NCBI RefSeq assembly: GCF_030291075.1
Contig: NZ_CP127407.1
Coordinates: 1,424,001 to 1,488,000 of the forward strand
Length of the DNA: 64,000 nucleotides
From: Stenotrophomonas sp. 57
GTDB lineage: Bacteria > Pseudomonadota > Gammaproteobacteria > Xanthomonadales > Xanthomonadaceae
Direction of reading: 5' to 3'
Positions within the stretch are counted from its first letter, which is position 1. Each line of letters begins with the position of its first letter. The notes under the pieces are model-generated. The model saw only the letters and a list, made by a program, of their open reading frames with translations. It was not told where the DNA came from and did not search any database. Positions 44,714 to 55,680 of this stretch are shown in pieces. A program made the position numbers and the translations under genes.

Positions 44714-45805
44714 TCAGCTGGCGCAGCAATGCGCCGGCTGGCATTCCATCGCTGAGCCGTTCAACACGGTGTCGCACAACATCGCCGCAGTACTGCTGAG
44801 CGTCTTGCCTGCCTCGATCAGAATGCCATCACGACGCTTTCCGACGAGCACGGTGTCAATGAAGAAATACAGCGTTGCCTGATCGGGGCTGGTAATGCCG
44901 TTCTCGGCGTCAAGACTGATTCTGTCGTCGATGCCAAGCTGCCGTGCTATCGGACACGCACGTGGGCGCGAGTGCTCGCGTTCGGAAAGCCAGACTCCGA
45001 GCTGATCGAAGTCCATGGAAAGCAACCTATGAAGCACGCCCTCCTTGAGGAAGGGACGGCTGCTCTGTGGAATTTCGATGTACGTGTACCAGCGCGTCTC
45101 CGCATCAAACGTCTCCGATGTTGACCTCGGCGGGCGGTTGATGTTGTGTTTGATGACGTTGTTGATTTCCGAATACAGCTTGAATCGCAGTCCTTCTCCA
45201 TTGATCGCGTTGCTGATGAGTGGCTGGACGTAATAGAAATAGGTGCGCAGCTGCTTGAGCGGGCTCCCAGGCAGGTCCTCCTCGCGCTCAGGGTCAAGCG
45301 CTACGCCAAGTGTCTTCAGTCGATCTTCGATGGATGCCGAATAGAGTTCCAGCCAAAAATCGGGACGATCCTGCTGGTCTTCCTTCCATCTTTGGTTGTA
45401 CGCAGCCGAAAACTCCTCCAAAGCAGGTAGCAAATCGGCCTTGCCTGCATTTTTCCCATTCAACTGGAGCCTGGGGTGTTGGATCCAGTCATGATGCACG
45501 CTGGTTATCCTGCTTTCCGGAACGCCGATGCGGATGGCACAGAGCATCGCGTAGTAGTCGATGAGCGACGACATTGCGCCGAGGATCGCGTCTGCCAAGG
45601 CCGCTTGGCGATGGACAGCGGCCTCTGGCTCGGCAGGATCATTGACTGCAGGGGCGATCAGCTTTGACTTGGGCTGCTGTTCGCGTGCCCGTGTGTCGTA
45701 GACAGAAGTGCACGCGGACCTGTACAGCTGCCGAAGCTGCAGCAGCTTTGCACATTGGCTTTGAATGCTGTCGCGTACAGCAGCTTCCAGAGATGTCTGC
45801 AACAT
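44714..45805 (-). CDS. Uncharacterised protein, low-GC orphan
   Basis: This 363-residue, mostly helical soluble protein has no signal peptide or membrane segment. Segments include SLIDYYAMLCAIRIGVPESR, YFYYVQPLISNAINGEGLRFKLYSEINNVIKHNIN and TRWYTYIEIPQSSRPFLKEG (each given in part). The repeated His/Tyr/Asn-rich middle and a Cys-rich end (CQPAHCCAS) stand out. I do not recognise a family. Base composition and codon use are visibly more AT-rich than all neighbours, with codons such as AAT, TTT and GAA being common, which suggests recent transfer. It is convergent to asnB. Confidence 0.7.
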   Translation of the reverse strand: MLQTSLEAAVRDSIQSQCAKLLQLRQLYRSACTSVYDTRAREQQPKSKLIAPAVNDPAEPEAAVHRQAALADAILGAMSSLIDYYAMLCAIRIGVPESRITSVHHDWIQHPRLQLNGKNAGKADLLPALEEFSAAYNQRWKEDQQDRPDFWLELYSASIEDRLKTLGVALDPEREEDLPGSPLKQLRTYFYYVQPLISNAINGEGLRFKLYSEINNVIKHNINRPPRSTSETFDAETRWYTYIEIPQSSRPFLKEGVLHRLLSMDFDQLGVWLSEREHSRPRACPIARQLGIDDRISLDAENGITSPDQATLYFFIDTVLVGKRRDGILIEAGKTLSSTAAMLCDTVLNGSAMECQPAHCCAS

Positions 45806-45904
45806 GGATCTGCTCGGATGATCGAGAAGTCCTGAACTCTAGGACGTAATCTTCAGCGTGTCTCTAGGAACAATTGCGAACTTCCGGCAGGCTGCCTGGT
45901 TCCC

Positions 45905-48244
45905 TCAGTCTGGCGCCTGTGGTGCAGGGACCAGCGTCATCACGTGCTGTGCCTTGCCCGGCAGGAATGGCGTCGGGCGCCCATGTACCCAGTCCTCGTG
46001 GCCGGCGCCCCAGTACGGCGAGAGGGGATGACCGCTCTGGCCGCCGGGCATGTGCACGATGCCGTCGGCCTCGTGGCCCGGTGAAACCACCATGCGTTCA
46101 GAGGCACCGAAGTTCGGCGTCTGCACGCGTGGCATGTCGCGGTCGCCGGGCAGGCGGTCGGCCGGCATGCACAGCCAGCGCTGGGCGATGCCGGGCAACG
46201 CACGGGCGATGGGATGGCAGATCGCCGCAGTGTTGCGCTCGCCCCAGCTGCGCTTGGCCAGTGGACCCTGCCTGGAGAGTTCGGCTTCCGTACGCCGTGC
46301 TGCGTCGATCAGCAAGGCATCCCAGCTGTTGAATGCCGGTGGCAGCAGGTGGGCCGGGCGCTGCTGCAGCATCGGCCAGACCACGCCTTCCAGCTGCGCC
46401 AGGCGCGGTTCGAGATAGTCCTCACCCAGCTGCGCATTGGCCGGGGCCAGCAGGGCCTCGGACAGCGTCTCCATCACGTGGGTGCGGAACCCGCGCACCA
46501 CCCGGTAGCTCACCGAACTGGCTGAGGCGCGCCCGCCCCATTGATGGCTGACCGCCTTCAGCCGCTTCAGCGCCGGGTCGTCACTGCCTTCGATGACGTC
46601 GTGCAGCAGCGCCCACCAGCGCTGCAGGAACACAGCGCGATCATCGAGCTGGATCGCCAGCAGGTCGTGCTCGTCGAAGCGCTCCTGGGTCGCCAACAGA
46701 TCGCGGATCTGGCGCGCGCGTGCGCCGAGGTCATAACCACCGTTGCCGACAGTGGCCAGTGCCTCGCCGTCGAGGACGCGGCCGTTGGCGGTCCACAGGC
46801 GATGGTTGGGTGGGTCGATCAATGCCGGGGCGGCATCGCTGCGGATCGGCCACGGTGCGCAGTCCTGGTTGCTGGCGGCCGTGAAGCCGGCCGGTGCACA
46901 GCCGGGGCCGCGGTCCGGGCGGGCACCGATCAGGCGCCAGGCGATGCGTCCGCTGCGGTCGCCGACCACCAGGTTCTGCGCGGGGATGCCGGCGCGGTCG
47001 GCGAAGTGCAGGGCAGCGTCCAGATCGCCGGCGCGGGCCAGGTCACCGAAGTCCAGCCGCACGGCTCCGGGCAGGTGGGCGACCCAGCGCAGCGCATCTC
47101 CGCTGCCATCGGCATGGGTGTGCAGGATCGGCCCCCAGGCGGTTTCGCGCACCGGGAACACCACGTCGACCTGGCCGGCTACGGTGATGCGTTCTTCATG
47201 TACGGTCGCCGCGGCGTTGGCCGGTTCAGTCCGGTAGTCCGCCGTGTCGATGTAGCTGTTGGTGAAGCCCCAGGCCACGTGCCCGTTGCTGCCCACGATC
47301 ACCGCCGGCAGGCCGGGCAGCGAGAAACCGGTGACATCGACCTGGCCGCCGGCAGCCTGCGGGTCGGGGTAGCGCAGGCGCACGCGGAACCACAGGCCTG
47401 GTGCGCGCAGGCCCAGGTGCATGTCGTCGGCGACGATCGCGCGGCCATCGGCGGTAAGTGCCCCGGCCACCGCGAAGTTGTTGCTGCCGACGGCCTCCGC
47501 CTCTTCCTGCGCGGTGCCGGGTTTTCCCTTCAATGTGCGCAGGTCAAGCTGGCTGGCATCGGGCAGGGTGGCGTTGCCCGTTGGTTCGCCGAACAGCGGT
47601 GCATCCCATTCAGTGCCGTCGTGGGCGATCAGCGCGTACAGCGCCGGCGGCACCACCGCGCGGATGCGGCTCAGTGCAAGCTCGGTCTGGTTGCCCGGAT
47701 CCTGCAGGTCGGCATACATGGCCAGCCCGGCCAGCACGCTGTCGCTGGCCTGCCAGGGCTGCGGCGATTGCCGCAGCAACAGGTACGCCCACGGCCGCAC
47801 GGACAGATCGGCCAGGCCTTCGTTGACCCCGTCCACGTAGGCACGCACGGCCTCGCCGTTGTCACCCAGTGCGGTCTGCAGGTTCGCCTCGGTACGTGCG
47901 CGCAGCCGGTGTACGCGCATGCGCTTGTCGGCGTCGATGGCCTTCGGGCCGAACAGCGCCGACAGCTCGCCTGCAGCGCTGCGGCGCATCAGGTCCATCT
48001 CGAAATAACGCTCCTGCGCGTGCACGTGGCCCAACGCACGCATCGCGTCGGCCTGGCTGCCGGCGGTGATGGTGACCACCCCCAGCGCATCGCGCTCGAT
48101 CGTGACCGGCCTGGCCAGCCCCGGCAGCGGATGCTCGCCGTCCAGGTCGGCCAGGCTGCCGCGCAGCAGCAGCCACAGCACGAGGACGGTGACCAGCACG
48201 ATGGCGATCAACACGCCCAGCACCCAACGCCATGTACGTCGCAT
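45905..48244 (-). CDS. Penicillin acylase family Ntn-hydrolase
   Basis: This 779-residue protein has an N-terminal membrane anchor (residues 8-28). The two-subunit Ntn-hydrolase layout is clear: an alpha part with LGHVHAQERYFEMDLMRRSAAGEL, a spacer, then the autoproteolysis site AVGSNNFAVAG, where Ser254 becomes the catalytic N-terminal nucleophile of the beta subunit. DDMHLGLRAPGLWF, IVGSNGHVAWGFTNSYID and the C-terminal SGHPLSPYWGAGHEDW are further family motifs. Relatives cleave penicillins or acyl-homoserine lactones; the substrate here cannot be told. It is divergent from bfr. Confidence 0.9.
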   Translation of the reverse strand: MRRTWRWVLGVLIAIVLVTVLVLWLLLRGSLADLDGEHPLPGLARPVTIERDALGVVTITAGSQADAMRALGHVHAQERYFEMDLMRRSAAGELSALFGPKAIDADKRMRVHRLRARTEANLQTALGDNGEAVRAYVDGVNEGLADLSVRPWAYLLLRQSPQPWQASDSVLAGLAMYADLQDPGNQTELALSRIRAVVPPALYALIAHDGTEWDAPLFGEPTGNATLPDASQLDLRTLKGKPGTAQEEAEAVGSNNFAVAGALTADGRAIVADDMHLGLRAPGLWFRVRLRYPDPQAAGGQVDVTGFSLPGLPAVIVGSNGHVAWGFTNSYIDTADYRTEPANAAATVHEERITVAGQVDVVFPVRETAWGPILHTHADGSGDALRWVAHLPGAVRLDFGDLARAGDLDAALHFADRAGIPAQNLVVGDRSGRIAWRLIGARPDRGPGCAPAGFTAASNQDCAPWPIRSDAAPALIDPPNHRLWTANGRVLDGEALATVGNGGYDLGARARQIRDLLATQERFDEHDLLAIQLDDRAVFLQRWWALLHDVIEGSDDPALKRLKAVSHQWGGRASASSVSYRVVRGFRTHVMETLSEALLAPANAQLGEDYLEPRLAQLEGVVWPMLQQRPAHLLPPAFNSWDALLIDAARRTEAELSRQGPLAKRSWGERNTAAICHPIARALPGIAQRWLCMPADRLPGDRDMPRVQTPNFGASERMVVSPGHEADGIVHMPGGQSGHPLSPYWGAGHEDWVHGRPTPFLPGKAQHVMTLVPAPQAPD

Positions 48245-48368
48245 CGCACGTCCTTTCCGAACTCGTGGGTCGATTGTAGCCGCAGGCGCAACTGCGACTG
48301 ATTCCGATTAGATCACCGTAATTTGAAATGCGGCACCCTATGTCACATTGATTCACAGGAGCCCCCCC

Positions 48369-48857
48369 ATGAAAGGCAACCCGGACGTCATCGCCTGCCT
48401 GAAGGAACTGCTGCGCGGCGAGCTTGCTGCCCGCGACCAGTACTTCATCCATTCCCGCCGTTACGAGGACCAAGGCCTGTTCGCGCTGTACGAACGCCTG
48501 AACCACGAGATGGAAGAGGAGACCCAGCACGCCGATGCGCTGCTGCGCCGGATCCTGTTCCTGGGCGGCGACCCGGACATGCGCCCGCATGCCACCGAGC
48601 CCGGCAAGACCGTGGAGGAGATGCTGCAGAAGGATCTCGATACTGAATACGCCGTTCGGAACAATCTCGCTGCTGGCATGAAGCTGTGCGAGGAGAAGGG
48701 CGACTACGTGAGCCGCGACATCCTGCTGGCGCAGCTGAAGGACACCGAGGAAGACCACGCCTGGTGGCTGGAACAGCAGCTGGGCCTGATCAAGCGCATC
48801 GGCCTGGAGCTGTACCAGCTGAGCAAGATCGACGGCAGCGGCGCCCCGGCGCACTGA
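48369..48857 (+). CDS. bfr: Bacterioferritin lacking the usual haem-ligand methionine
   Basis: This 162-residue, 24-mer iron-storage subunit has ferroxidase residues that line up with E. coli Bfr: Glu18 (LLRGELA), Glu51 and His54 (EETQHAD), Glu93 ([10 protein letters not shown]), and Glu and His in [11 protein letters not shown]. The position equivalent to Met52, the inter-subunit haem ligand, is Thr52, so haem binding is unlikely, as in FtnA-type bacterioferritins of pseudomonads. A strong AGGAG precedes the ATG; a start seven codons upstream was rejected. No bacterioferritin-associated ferredoxin gene is adjacent. Confidence 0.93.
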   Translation: MKGNPDVIACLKELLRGELAARDQYFIHSRRYEDQGLFALYERLNHEMEEETQHADALLRRILFLGGDPDMRPHATEPGKTVEEMLQKDLDTEYAVRNNLAAGMKLCEEKGDYVSRDILLAQLKDTEEDHAWWLEQQLGLIKRIGLELYQLSKIDGSGAPAH

Positions 48858-48876
48858 GCCGGCACCGCTCTTTTCG

Positions 48877-49182
48877 GTAGAGCCGACCGCTGGTCGGCTG
48901 CCTCGTTTCATGTAGAGCCGAGCCATGCTCGGCTGCTGTTGGACCCGAGTCGAGCATGGCTCGACTCTACAAAAGTTCTGTCGCCCGCCAGCACCGGAGC
49001 ACCGCCAGCCAGCCTTCGCCAGCCAGCCGCTCCACAGCCCGCCAGCCGACAAACGAAAAAGCCGGGGAATCCCCGGCTTTTTCTTGTCCGGGGTCAGATC
49101 CTTTTTCAACGAAAACGGATCTGACCCCTCGCCATGTCGGATGGGTCAGAGCCCTTCCCCGTGGAAAGGGATCCGACCCCGT
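48877..49182. repeat. Repeat-rich gap between bfr and parC
   Basis: This gene-free stretch holds, in order: a GTAGAGCC(GACC/GGTC) hairpin (48877-48899); a facing SMAG pair from GTAG at 48912 to CTAC at 48970; the inverted pair GGGGTCAGATCC (49090-49101) with GGATCTGACCCC (49117-49128); and an imperfect relative, GGGTCAGAGCCC...GGGATCCGACCC (49147-49182). The last two belong to the same family as 3271-3321. Confidence 0.8.
49056..49083. terminator. Bidirectional Rho-independent terminator
   Basis: AAAAAGCCGGGG-AAT-CCCCGGCTTTTT has a 7-bp GC stem with A/T runs on both sides. It can end bfr transcription from the left and parC transcription from the right. Confidence 0.9.
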
Positions 49183-49188
49183 TACCCA

Positions 49189-51432
<2,244 letters not shown>

Positions 51433-51492
51433 GCGGCGTTGTTACCTGTTGTCGGGAGGCGGCGACGGCGGTCGCCGCTCGCAATCCTGTGA

Positions 51493-52374
51493 TTATCCGG
51501 ATGCGGCGGGGGATGCCAAGCCGCGCGCAGGGTCCAGCCCGGTTTCCAGGCCATGCCCGGCCCGCGCCAGGTAGCGCCCGGGCGGCAGCCCGAAGTGGCG
51601 GCGGAACACGGTGACGAAGGCGCTGGCGCTGCTGAAGCCCAGTGCGTGGGCGATGTCGGCCACGCTGCGGCCGTCGGTCAGCTGGCGCAGGGCTTCGGAG
51701 AGCCGGGCCTGTTGCCGCCACTGGGCGAAGCTGAGCGTGGTCTCATCGCGGAAGTGGCGGGTCAGGCTGCGCGGCGACAGGCCTGCCCAGTGCGCCCATT
51801 CGGCCAGGCTGCGTTCGTCGGACGGGTCGGCCAGCAGCTGCGAGGCGATCTTCAGCAGGCGCCGATCGTGCGGCATCGGCAGGTGCATGCGCTGGCGTGG
51901 CGCGGTACGGATCTCGTCCAGCAGCACCTCGATGATGTGCTGGCGTTCGGGCGTGGTGTCGTAGCCCAGCGGCCATTCGCAGATGCGGTCAGCCAGCGCC
52001 TGCGCCAGCTTGGACAGGCCCAGCACGCAGGGATCGGCCGGCAGGGTGGCGCAGGCCGGCGCGGCCAGCGCCATGCCCCAGCCACGCAGCGGGCCGTCGA
52101 GGGTGACGGTATGCGGCTCCAGTGGCGGCATCCAGCCGGCCGAGCCCGGCGCCAGAGACCACGTCCCGTGCGAGGTGCGGGTGGTCAGCAGGCCGCGTTC
52201 GACACAGATCAGCTGCGCGCGCTGGTGGTGGTGCCAGTCCACTTCCCGGACCAGCCCCAGCGGGCTGTCGAAGCGGAAAGCGACCACCGGCGGGCCATCG
52301 TTGCGCTCGAACCAGTCCAGTGCGTCGTCCCTGAGCAAGCGTTTGGGAGGGGGGATTTCTGCCTTGTTCATCAT
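51493..52374 (-). CDS. AraC-family transcriptional regulator
   Basis: This protein has 293 residues with the chosen ATG; starts at 52371 and 52401 are also possible, none with a strong ribosome-binding site. An N-terminal cupin-like sensor (REVDWHHHQRAQLICVERGLLTTRT, in part, and PHTVTLDGPLRGWG) is followed by a C-terminal double helix-turn-helix: SLAEWAHWAGLSPRSLTRHF and SVADIAHALGFSSASAFVTVFRRHFGLPPGRY. The organisation matches the NimR/YdeC-like group, several of which control neighbouring efflux genes. It is divergent from the emrRCAB operon, so control of that operon is possible but not shown. Confidence 0.88.
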   Translation of the reverse strand: MMNKAEIPPPKRLLRDDALDWFERNDGPPVVAFRFDSPLGLVREVDWHHHQRAQLICVERGLLTTRTSHGTWSLAPGSAGWMPPLEPHTVTLDGPLRGWGMALAAPACATLPADPCVLGLSKLAQALADRICEWPLGYDTTPERQHIIEVLLDEIRTAPRQRMHLPMPHDRRLLKIASQLLADPSDERSLAEWAHWAGLSPRSLTRHFRDETTLSFAQWRQQARLSEALRQLTDGRSVADIAHALGFSSASAFVTVFRRHFGLPPGRYLARAGHGLETGLDPARGLASPAASG

Positions 52375-52500
52375 GTCCGCTGGCTGAAATGTGTCATCCA
52401 TTGGCTTAATTGTACTACCGGGCCAGCTGAGCGGGCCATTAAGGTGTGCGCCTTCACTGATCCAGCCCACTGCTGCAACACAGCATTCGATGCCAGATCG

Positions 52501-52522
52501 AATATTTCCATTGAGAAATATT
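52501..52522. promoter_or_regulatory. Candidate EmrR (MarR) operator
   Basis: AATATTTC (52501-52508) and GAAATATT (52515-52522) are perfect inverted arms around a 6-base centre in an otherwise very GC-rich region, 24 bases before the emrR ATG. MarR-family repressors bind AT-rich palindromes of this size. A run of eight T follows at once. The site also lies in the upstream region of the divergent araC-type gene. Confidence 0.6.
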
Positions 52523-52546
52523 TTTTTTGGAAGAGAATGCTCCCCC

Positions 52547-52990
52547 ATGATCTGTCCTGCAACCACCCCCCCCAGCTTCGGCCTGCTGCTGCGCCAGGTG
52601 CGCGACGGCCTGGTCCGGCAACTCGACGCGTCCATGGCCGAAGAAGATCTGGGCATCGGCTTCACCCACTACATCGGGCTGAAGGTGCTTTCGCACATGG
52701 CCCCGTGCACCGCCAACGAGCTGGCCCAGGCCATCGACCAGGTGCCCAGCGCGGTCACCCGCCTGCTGGACAAGCTGGAGGCGCTGGGCTGCGTCCGCCG
52801 CGAACCGCATGCGCAGGACCGCCGCGCGTTGCAGATCGTGCTGACCGATGAAGGCCGCGCGTTGTGGGCGCGGCTGAAGCTGCGCGGCGACGCGGTGATG
52901 GATTACGCCTTGCGCGATCTTTCCACCGACGAGCGCACGCTGCTGCTGTCCCTCCTTACCCGAATCCGCGATTCACTGACGACCCCATGA
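52547..52990 (+). CDS. emrR: MarR-family repressor of the efflux operon
   Basis: This 147-residue winged-helix protein contains TANELAQAIDQVPSAVTRLLDKLEALGCVRR, the MarR recognition helix, and AQDRRALQIVLTDEGRAL, the wing with its DxR signature (each given in part). In S. maltophilia the homologous regulator represses emrCAB, and ligand binding releases it. The start MICPATTPPS follows the palindrome; longer in-frame starts upstream would translate through it. The stop overlaps the emrC start (ATGA). Confidence 0.9.
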   Translation: MICPATTPPSFGLLLRQVRDGLVRQLDASMAEEDLGIGFTHYIGLKVLSHMAPCTANELAQAIDQVPSAVTRLLDKLEALGCVRREPHAQDRRALQIVLTDEGRALWARLKLRGDAVMDYALRDLSTDERTLLLSLLTRIRDSLTTP

Positions 52991-54480
52991 ACCCGATCCC
53001 GCATCCCACTCTCCGCCGGTCCGGGCGCGCGCTGCTGGTGTCAGCGCTGGCCCTGGCTTTGGCCGCCTGCGCCAGCAGCCGCGGCCTCACCCCGCAGGGC
53101 CACGTGCTTGACGTGGACAGCCTGCACAGCGAACGCACCCTGGCCGACACCGACCTGAGCGCCACCGGCTTCCCGGCGCAGGACTGGTGGAAGGCGCTGG
53201 GCGATGCGCAGCTGGACGCGCTGGTTGCCGAGGGCCTGGCCGGTCATCCGAGCCTGGACGCCGCCGACGCGCGTCTGCGCCAGGCCCAGGCCCAGGTCGG
53301 TACCGCGCGCGCCGACGAGCTGCCCAGCCTGTCGGTGTCCGGCGGCTACACCGGCCTGCGCCTGCCCGAGTCGATGGTCGGCAGCGAATTGGGTGGCCGC
53401 TACGGCGGCAGCAGTCAGGTCGCCTTCGACTTCAGCTATGGCGTGGACCTGTGGGGCGGCAAGCGCGCCGCCTGGGAAGCCGCCGTGGACGGTGCCCACG
53501 CCGCCACCGTCGAAGCCCAGGCCGCCCGCCTGAACCTGTCCACCGGCATCACCCAGGCCTATGCCGAGCTGGCCTATGCGTGGCAGCTCAATGACGTGGC
53601 CGAGGAAGAGCTGACCCGTTCGCAGAAGTCGCTGGAGCTGACCCGCCAGCGCCGCAGCGCCGGTATCGACAGCGACCTGCAGGTGCGCCAGGCCGAAGCC
53701 CGCGTGCCGGCCGCACAGCAGCAGGTGCAGGCCGCGCAGCAGCGCATCGACGCCGCCCGCACCGCGCTGGCGGCACTGGTCGGCAAGGGCCCGGACCGTG
53801 GCCTGTCGATCCAGCGCCCGCAGCCGCTGAACCCGGTGGCATTGCAGCTGCCGGGCGTGCTGCCCAGCGAATTGCTGGGCCGTCGCCCCGACATCGTCGC
53901 CGCGCGCTGGCGCGTGGAAGCGGCCGACAAGCAGATCAAGGTGGCCAGGACCAAGTTCTACCCGAGCTTCAACCTGACCGCGCTCGCCGGCGTGGTCGCC
54001 CCGAACGTGGGCGACCTGCTGAAGAGCAGCTCCACCTTCGCCTACATCGGCCCGGCGCTGAGCCTGCCGATCTTCGAAGGCGGCAAGCTGCGTGCCAACC
54101 TGGCCAACACCGATGCGCAGTACGACCTGGCGGTGGCCAACTACAACCAGGCCGTGCTGGACGCGCTGCGCGACGTGGCCGACCAGGTCAACGCGGTGCG
54201 CTCGCTGGCGCAGCAGGCGCATTCGCAGCAGCAGGCCGTGGACACCGCACGCTCGGCCTTCGACCTGGCCCAGCAGCGCTACCGCGCCGGCATCGGCAGC
54301 TACCTGGACGTGCTGACTGCGCAGTCCACGCTGTTGCAGTCGCAGCAGCAGCTGGCCGGCCTGCAGTCGCAGCAGGTGCAGTCCTCGGTGCGCCTGAGCA
54401 AGGCGCTGGGGGGTGGTTTCCAGCCCGCTGACGCCGACCGCGCACCGATCGCCTCCCATTCCGATTCCTCGCATTCCTGA
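52987..54480 (+). CDS. emrC: Outer membrane efflux lipoprotein (TolC/OprM family)
   Basis: This 497-residue protein has a lipobox ALALAAC (Cys28 region), then two repeated outer-membrane-efflux domains. WWKALGDAQLDALVAEGLAGHPSLDAADARLRQAQAQ (given in part) starts the first; the second has GRRPDIVAARWRVEAADKQI and FYPSFNLTALAG. The C-terminal helix ends in QQQLAGLQSQQVQSSVRLSKALGGG (in part). It provides the trimeric outer-membrane channel for the EmrAB pump. It is encoded within the operon, unlike E. coli emrAB, which relies on TolC. Confidence 0.93.
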   Translation: MNPIPHPTLRRSGRALLVSALALALAACASSRGLTPQGHVLDVDSLHSERTLADTDLSATGFPAQDWWKALGDAQLDALVAEGLAGHPSLDAADARLRQAQAQVGTARADELPSLSVSGGYTGLRLPESMVGSELGGRYGGSSQVAFDFSYGVDLWGGKRAAWEAAVDGAHAATVEAQAARLNLSTGITQAYAELAYAWQLNDVAEEELTRSQKSLELTRQRRSAGIDSDLQVRQAEARVPAAQQQVQAAQQRIDAARTALAALVGKGPDRGLSIQRPQPLNPVALQLPGVLPSELLGRRPDIVAARWRVEAADKQIKVARTKFYPSFNLTALAGVVAPNVGDLLKSSSTFAYIGPALSLPIFEGGKLRANLANTDAQYDLAVANYNQAVLDALRDVADQVNAVRSLAQQAHSQQQAVDTARSAFDLAQQRYRAGIGSYLDVLTAQSTLLQSQQQLAGLQSQQVQSSVRLSKALGGGFQPADADRAPIASHSDSSHS

Positions 54481-54491
54481 AGACCCCTGCC

Positions 54492-55673
54492 ATGAGCCAG
54501 ACCCAAGACACCGCGGCCCCGGCCGCCTCCAACCGCCGCGGCAACCTGCTGCGCGGCCTGTTCGTGATCGTCGTGCTGCTGCTTGCCGCACTGGCGCTGT
54601 GGTACTTCATGTTCGGCCGTTGGTTCGAAGAAACCGACGATGCCTACGTGCAGGGCAACCAGGTGCAGATCACCCCGCTGGTGGCCGGTACCGTGGTCGC
54701 CATCAACGCCGATGACGGCATGCGCGTGGAGCGCGGCCAGCTGCTGGTGCAGCTGGACCCTTCCGACACGTCGGTGGCACTGCAGCAGGCCGAAGCCAAC
54801 CTGGCCAAGACGGTGCGCCAGACCCGCGGTCTGTACCGCAGCGTGGAAGCTGCACAGGCCGACTTGAACGCGCGCCAGGTGACCCTGAAGCGCGTGCGCG
54901 ACGACTTCGCCCGCCGCAAGGGCCTGGCCGCCACCGGCGCCATCTCCAACGAAGAACTGGCCCACGCCCGCGATGAGCTGGCCGCCGCCGAAGCGGCCGT
55001 GGCCGGTTCGCGCGAGACCGTCGAGCGCAACCGCGCGCTGGTCGACGACACCGTGATCGCCACCCAGCCGGACGTGCAGGCGGCGGCCGCGCAGCTGCGC
55101 CAGGCCTTCCTCAACAACGCCCGCGCCGGCATCGTCGCGCCGGTCACCGGTTATGTCGCCCGTCGTTCGGTGCAGGTGGGCCAGCGCGTGCAGCCGGGCA
55201 ACGCCCTGATGGCGGTGGTGCCGACCGAGCAGATGTGGGTCGAGGCCAACTTCAAGGAAACCCAGCTGCGCCACATGCGCCTGGGCCAGGAAGTGGAGCT
55301 GAAGTCGGACCTGTATGCCGGTGACGTGAAGTACAAGGGCCGCATCCAGAGCCTGGGCCTGGGCACCGGTTCGGCGTTCTCGCTGCTGCCGGCGCAGAAC
55401 GCCAGCGGCAACTGGATCAAGATCGTGCAGCGCGTGCCGGTGCGCATCGCCATCGATGCCAAGCAGCTGGCCGAACACCCGCTACGCATCGGCCTGTCGA
55501 TGAAGGCCGAAGTGAGCCTGCGTGACCAGAAGGGTGAAGTGCTGCCGACCGCTGCCGCCAAGGGCACCGTGTTCGACACCGACGTGTATGCCAAGCAGCT
55601 GCATGATGCCGACGAGGTGATCCACACGATCATCCAGGGCAACCTGCCGCAGCAGCAGGCGAAGGCGGGCTGA
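54492..55673 (+). CDS. emrA: EmrA-type membrane fusion protein
   Basis: This 393-residue periplasmic adaptor links the pump to the outer-membrane channel. One N-terminal membrane helix lies at residues 18-38 (LFVIVVLLLAALALWYFMF). DDAYVQGNQVQITPLVAGTVVAINADDGMRV is the lipoyl half-motif (in part), a helical hairpin rich in Ala/Arg/Glu follows, and IVAPVTGYVARRSVQVGQRVQPG is the second half (in part). The C-terminal barrel is complete. It starts 11 bases after emrC and ends 7 bases before emrB. Confidence 0.95.
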   Translation: MSQTQDTAAPAASNRRGNLLRGLFVIVVLLLAALALWYFMFGRWFEETDDAYVQGNQVQITPLVAGTVVAINADDGMRVERGQLLVQLDPSDTSVALQQAEANLAKTVRQTRGLYRSVEAAQADLNARQVTLKRVRDDFARRKGLAATGAISNEELAHARDELAAAEAAVAGSRETVERNRALVDDTVIATQPDVQAAAAQLRQAFLNNARAGIVAPVTGYVARRSVQVGQRVQPGNALMAVVPTEQMWVEANFKETQLRHMRLGQEVELKSDLYAGDVKYKGRIQSLGLGTGSAFSLLPAQNASGNWIKIVQRVPVRIAIDAKQLAEHPLRIGLSMKAEVSLRDQKGEVLPTAAAKGTVFDTDVYAKQLHDADEVIHTIIQGNLPQQQAKAG

Positions 55674-55680
55674 GGTCGCC

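Noticed and set aside
46541..48301. 586-codon plus-strand frame opposite the acylase gene
   Set aside because: Shadow frame; the minus strand has the Ntn-hydrolase cleavage site and family motifs.
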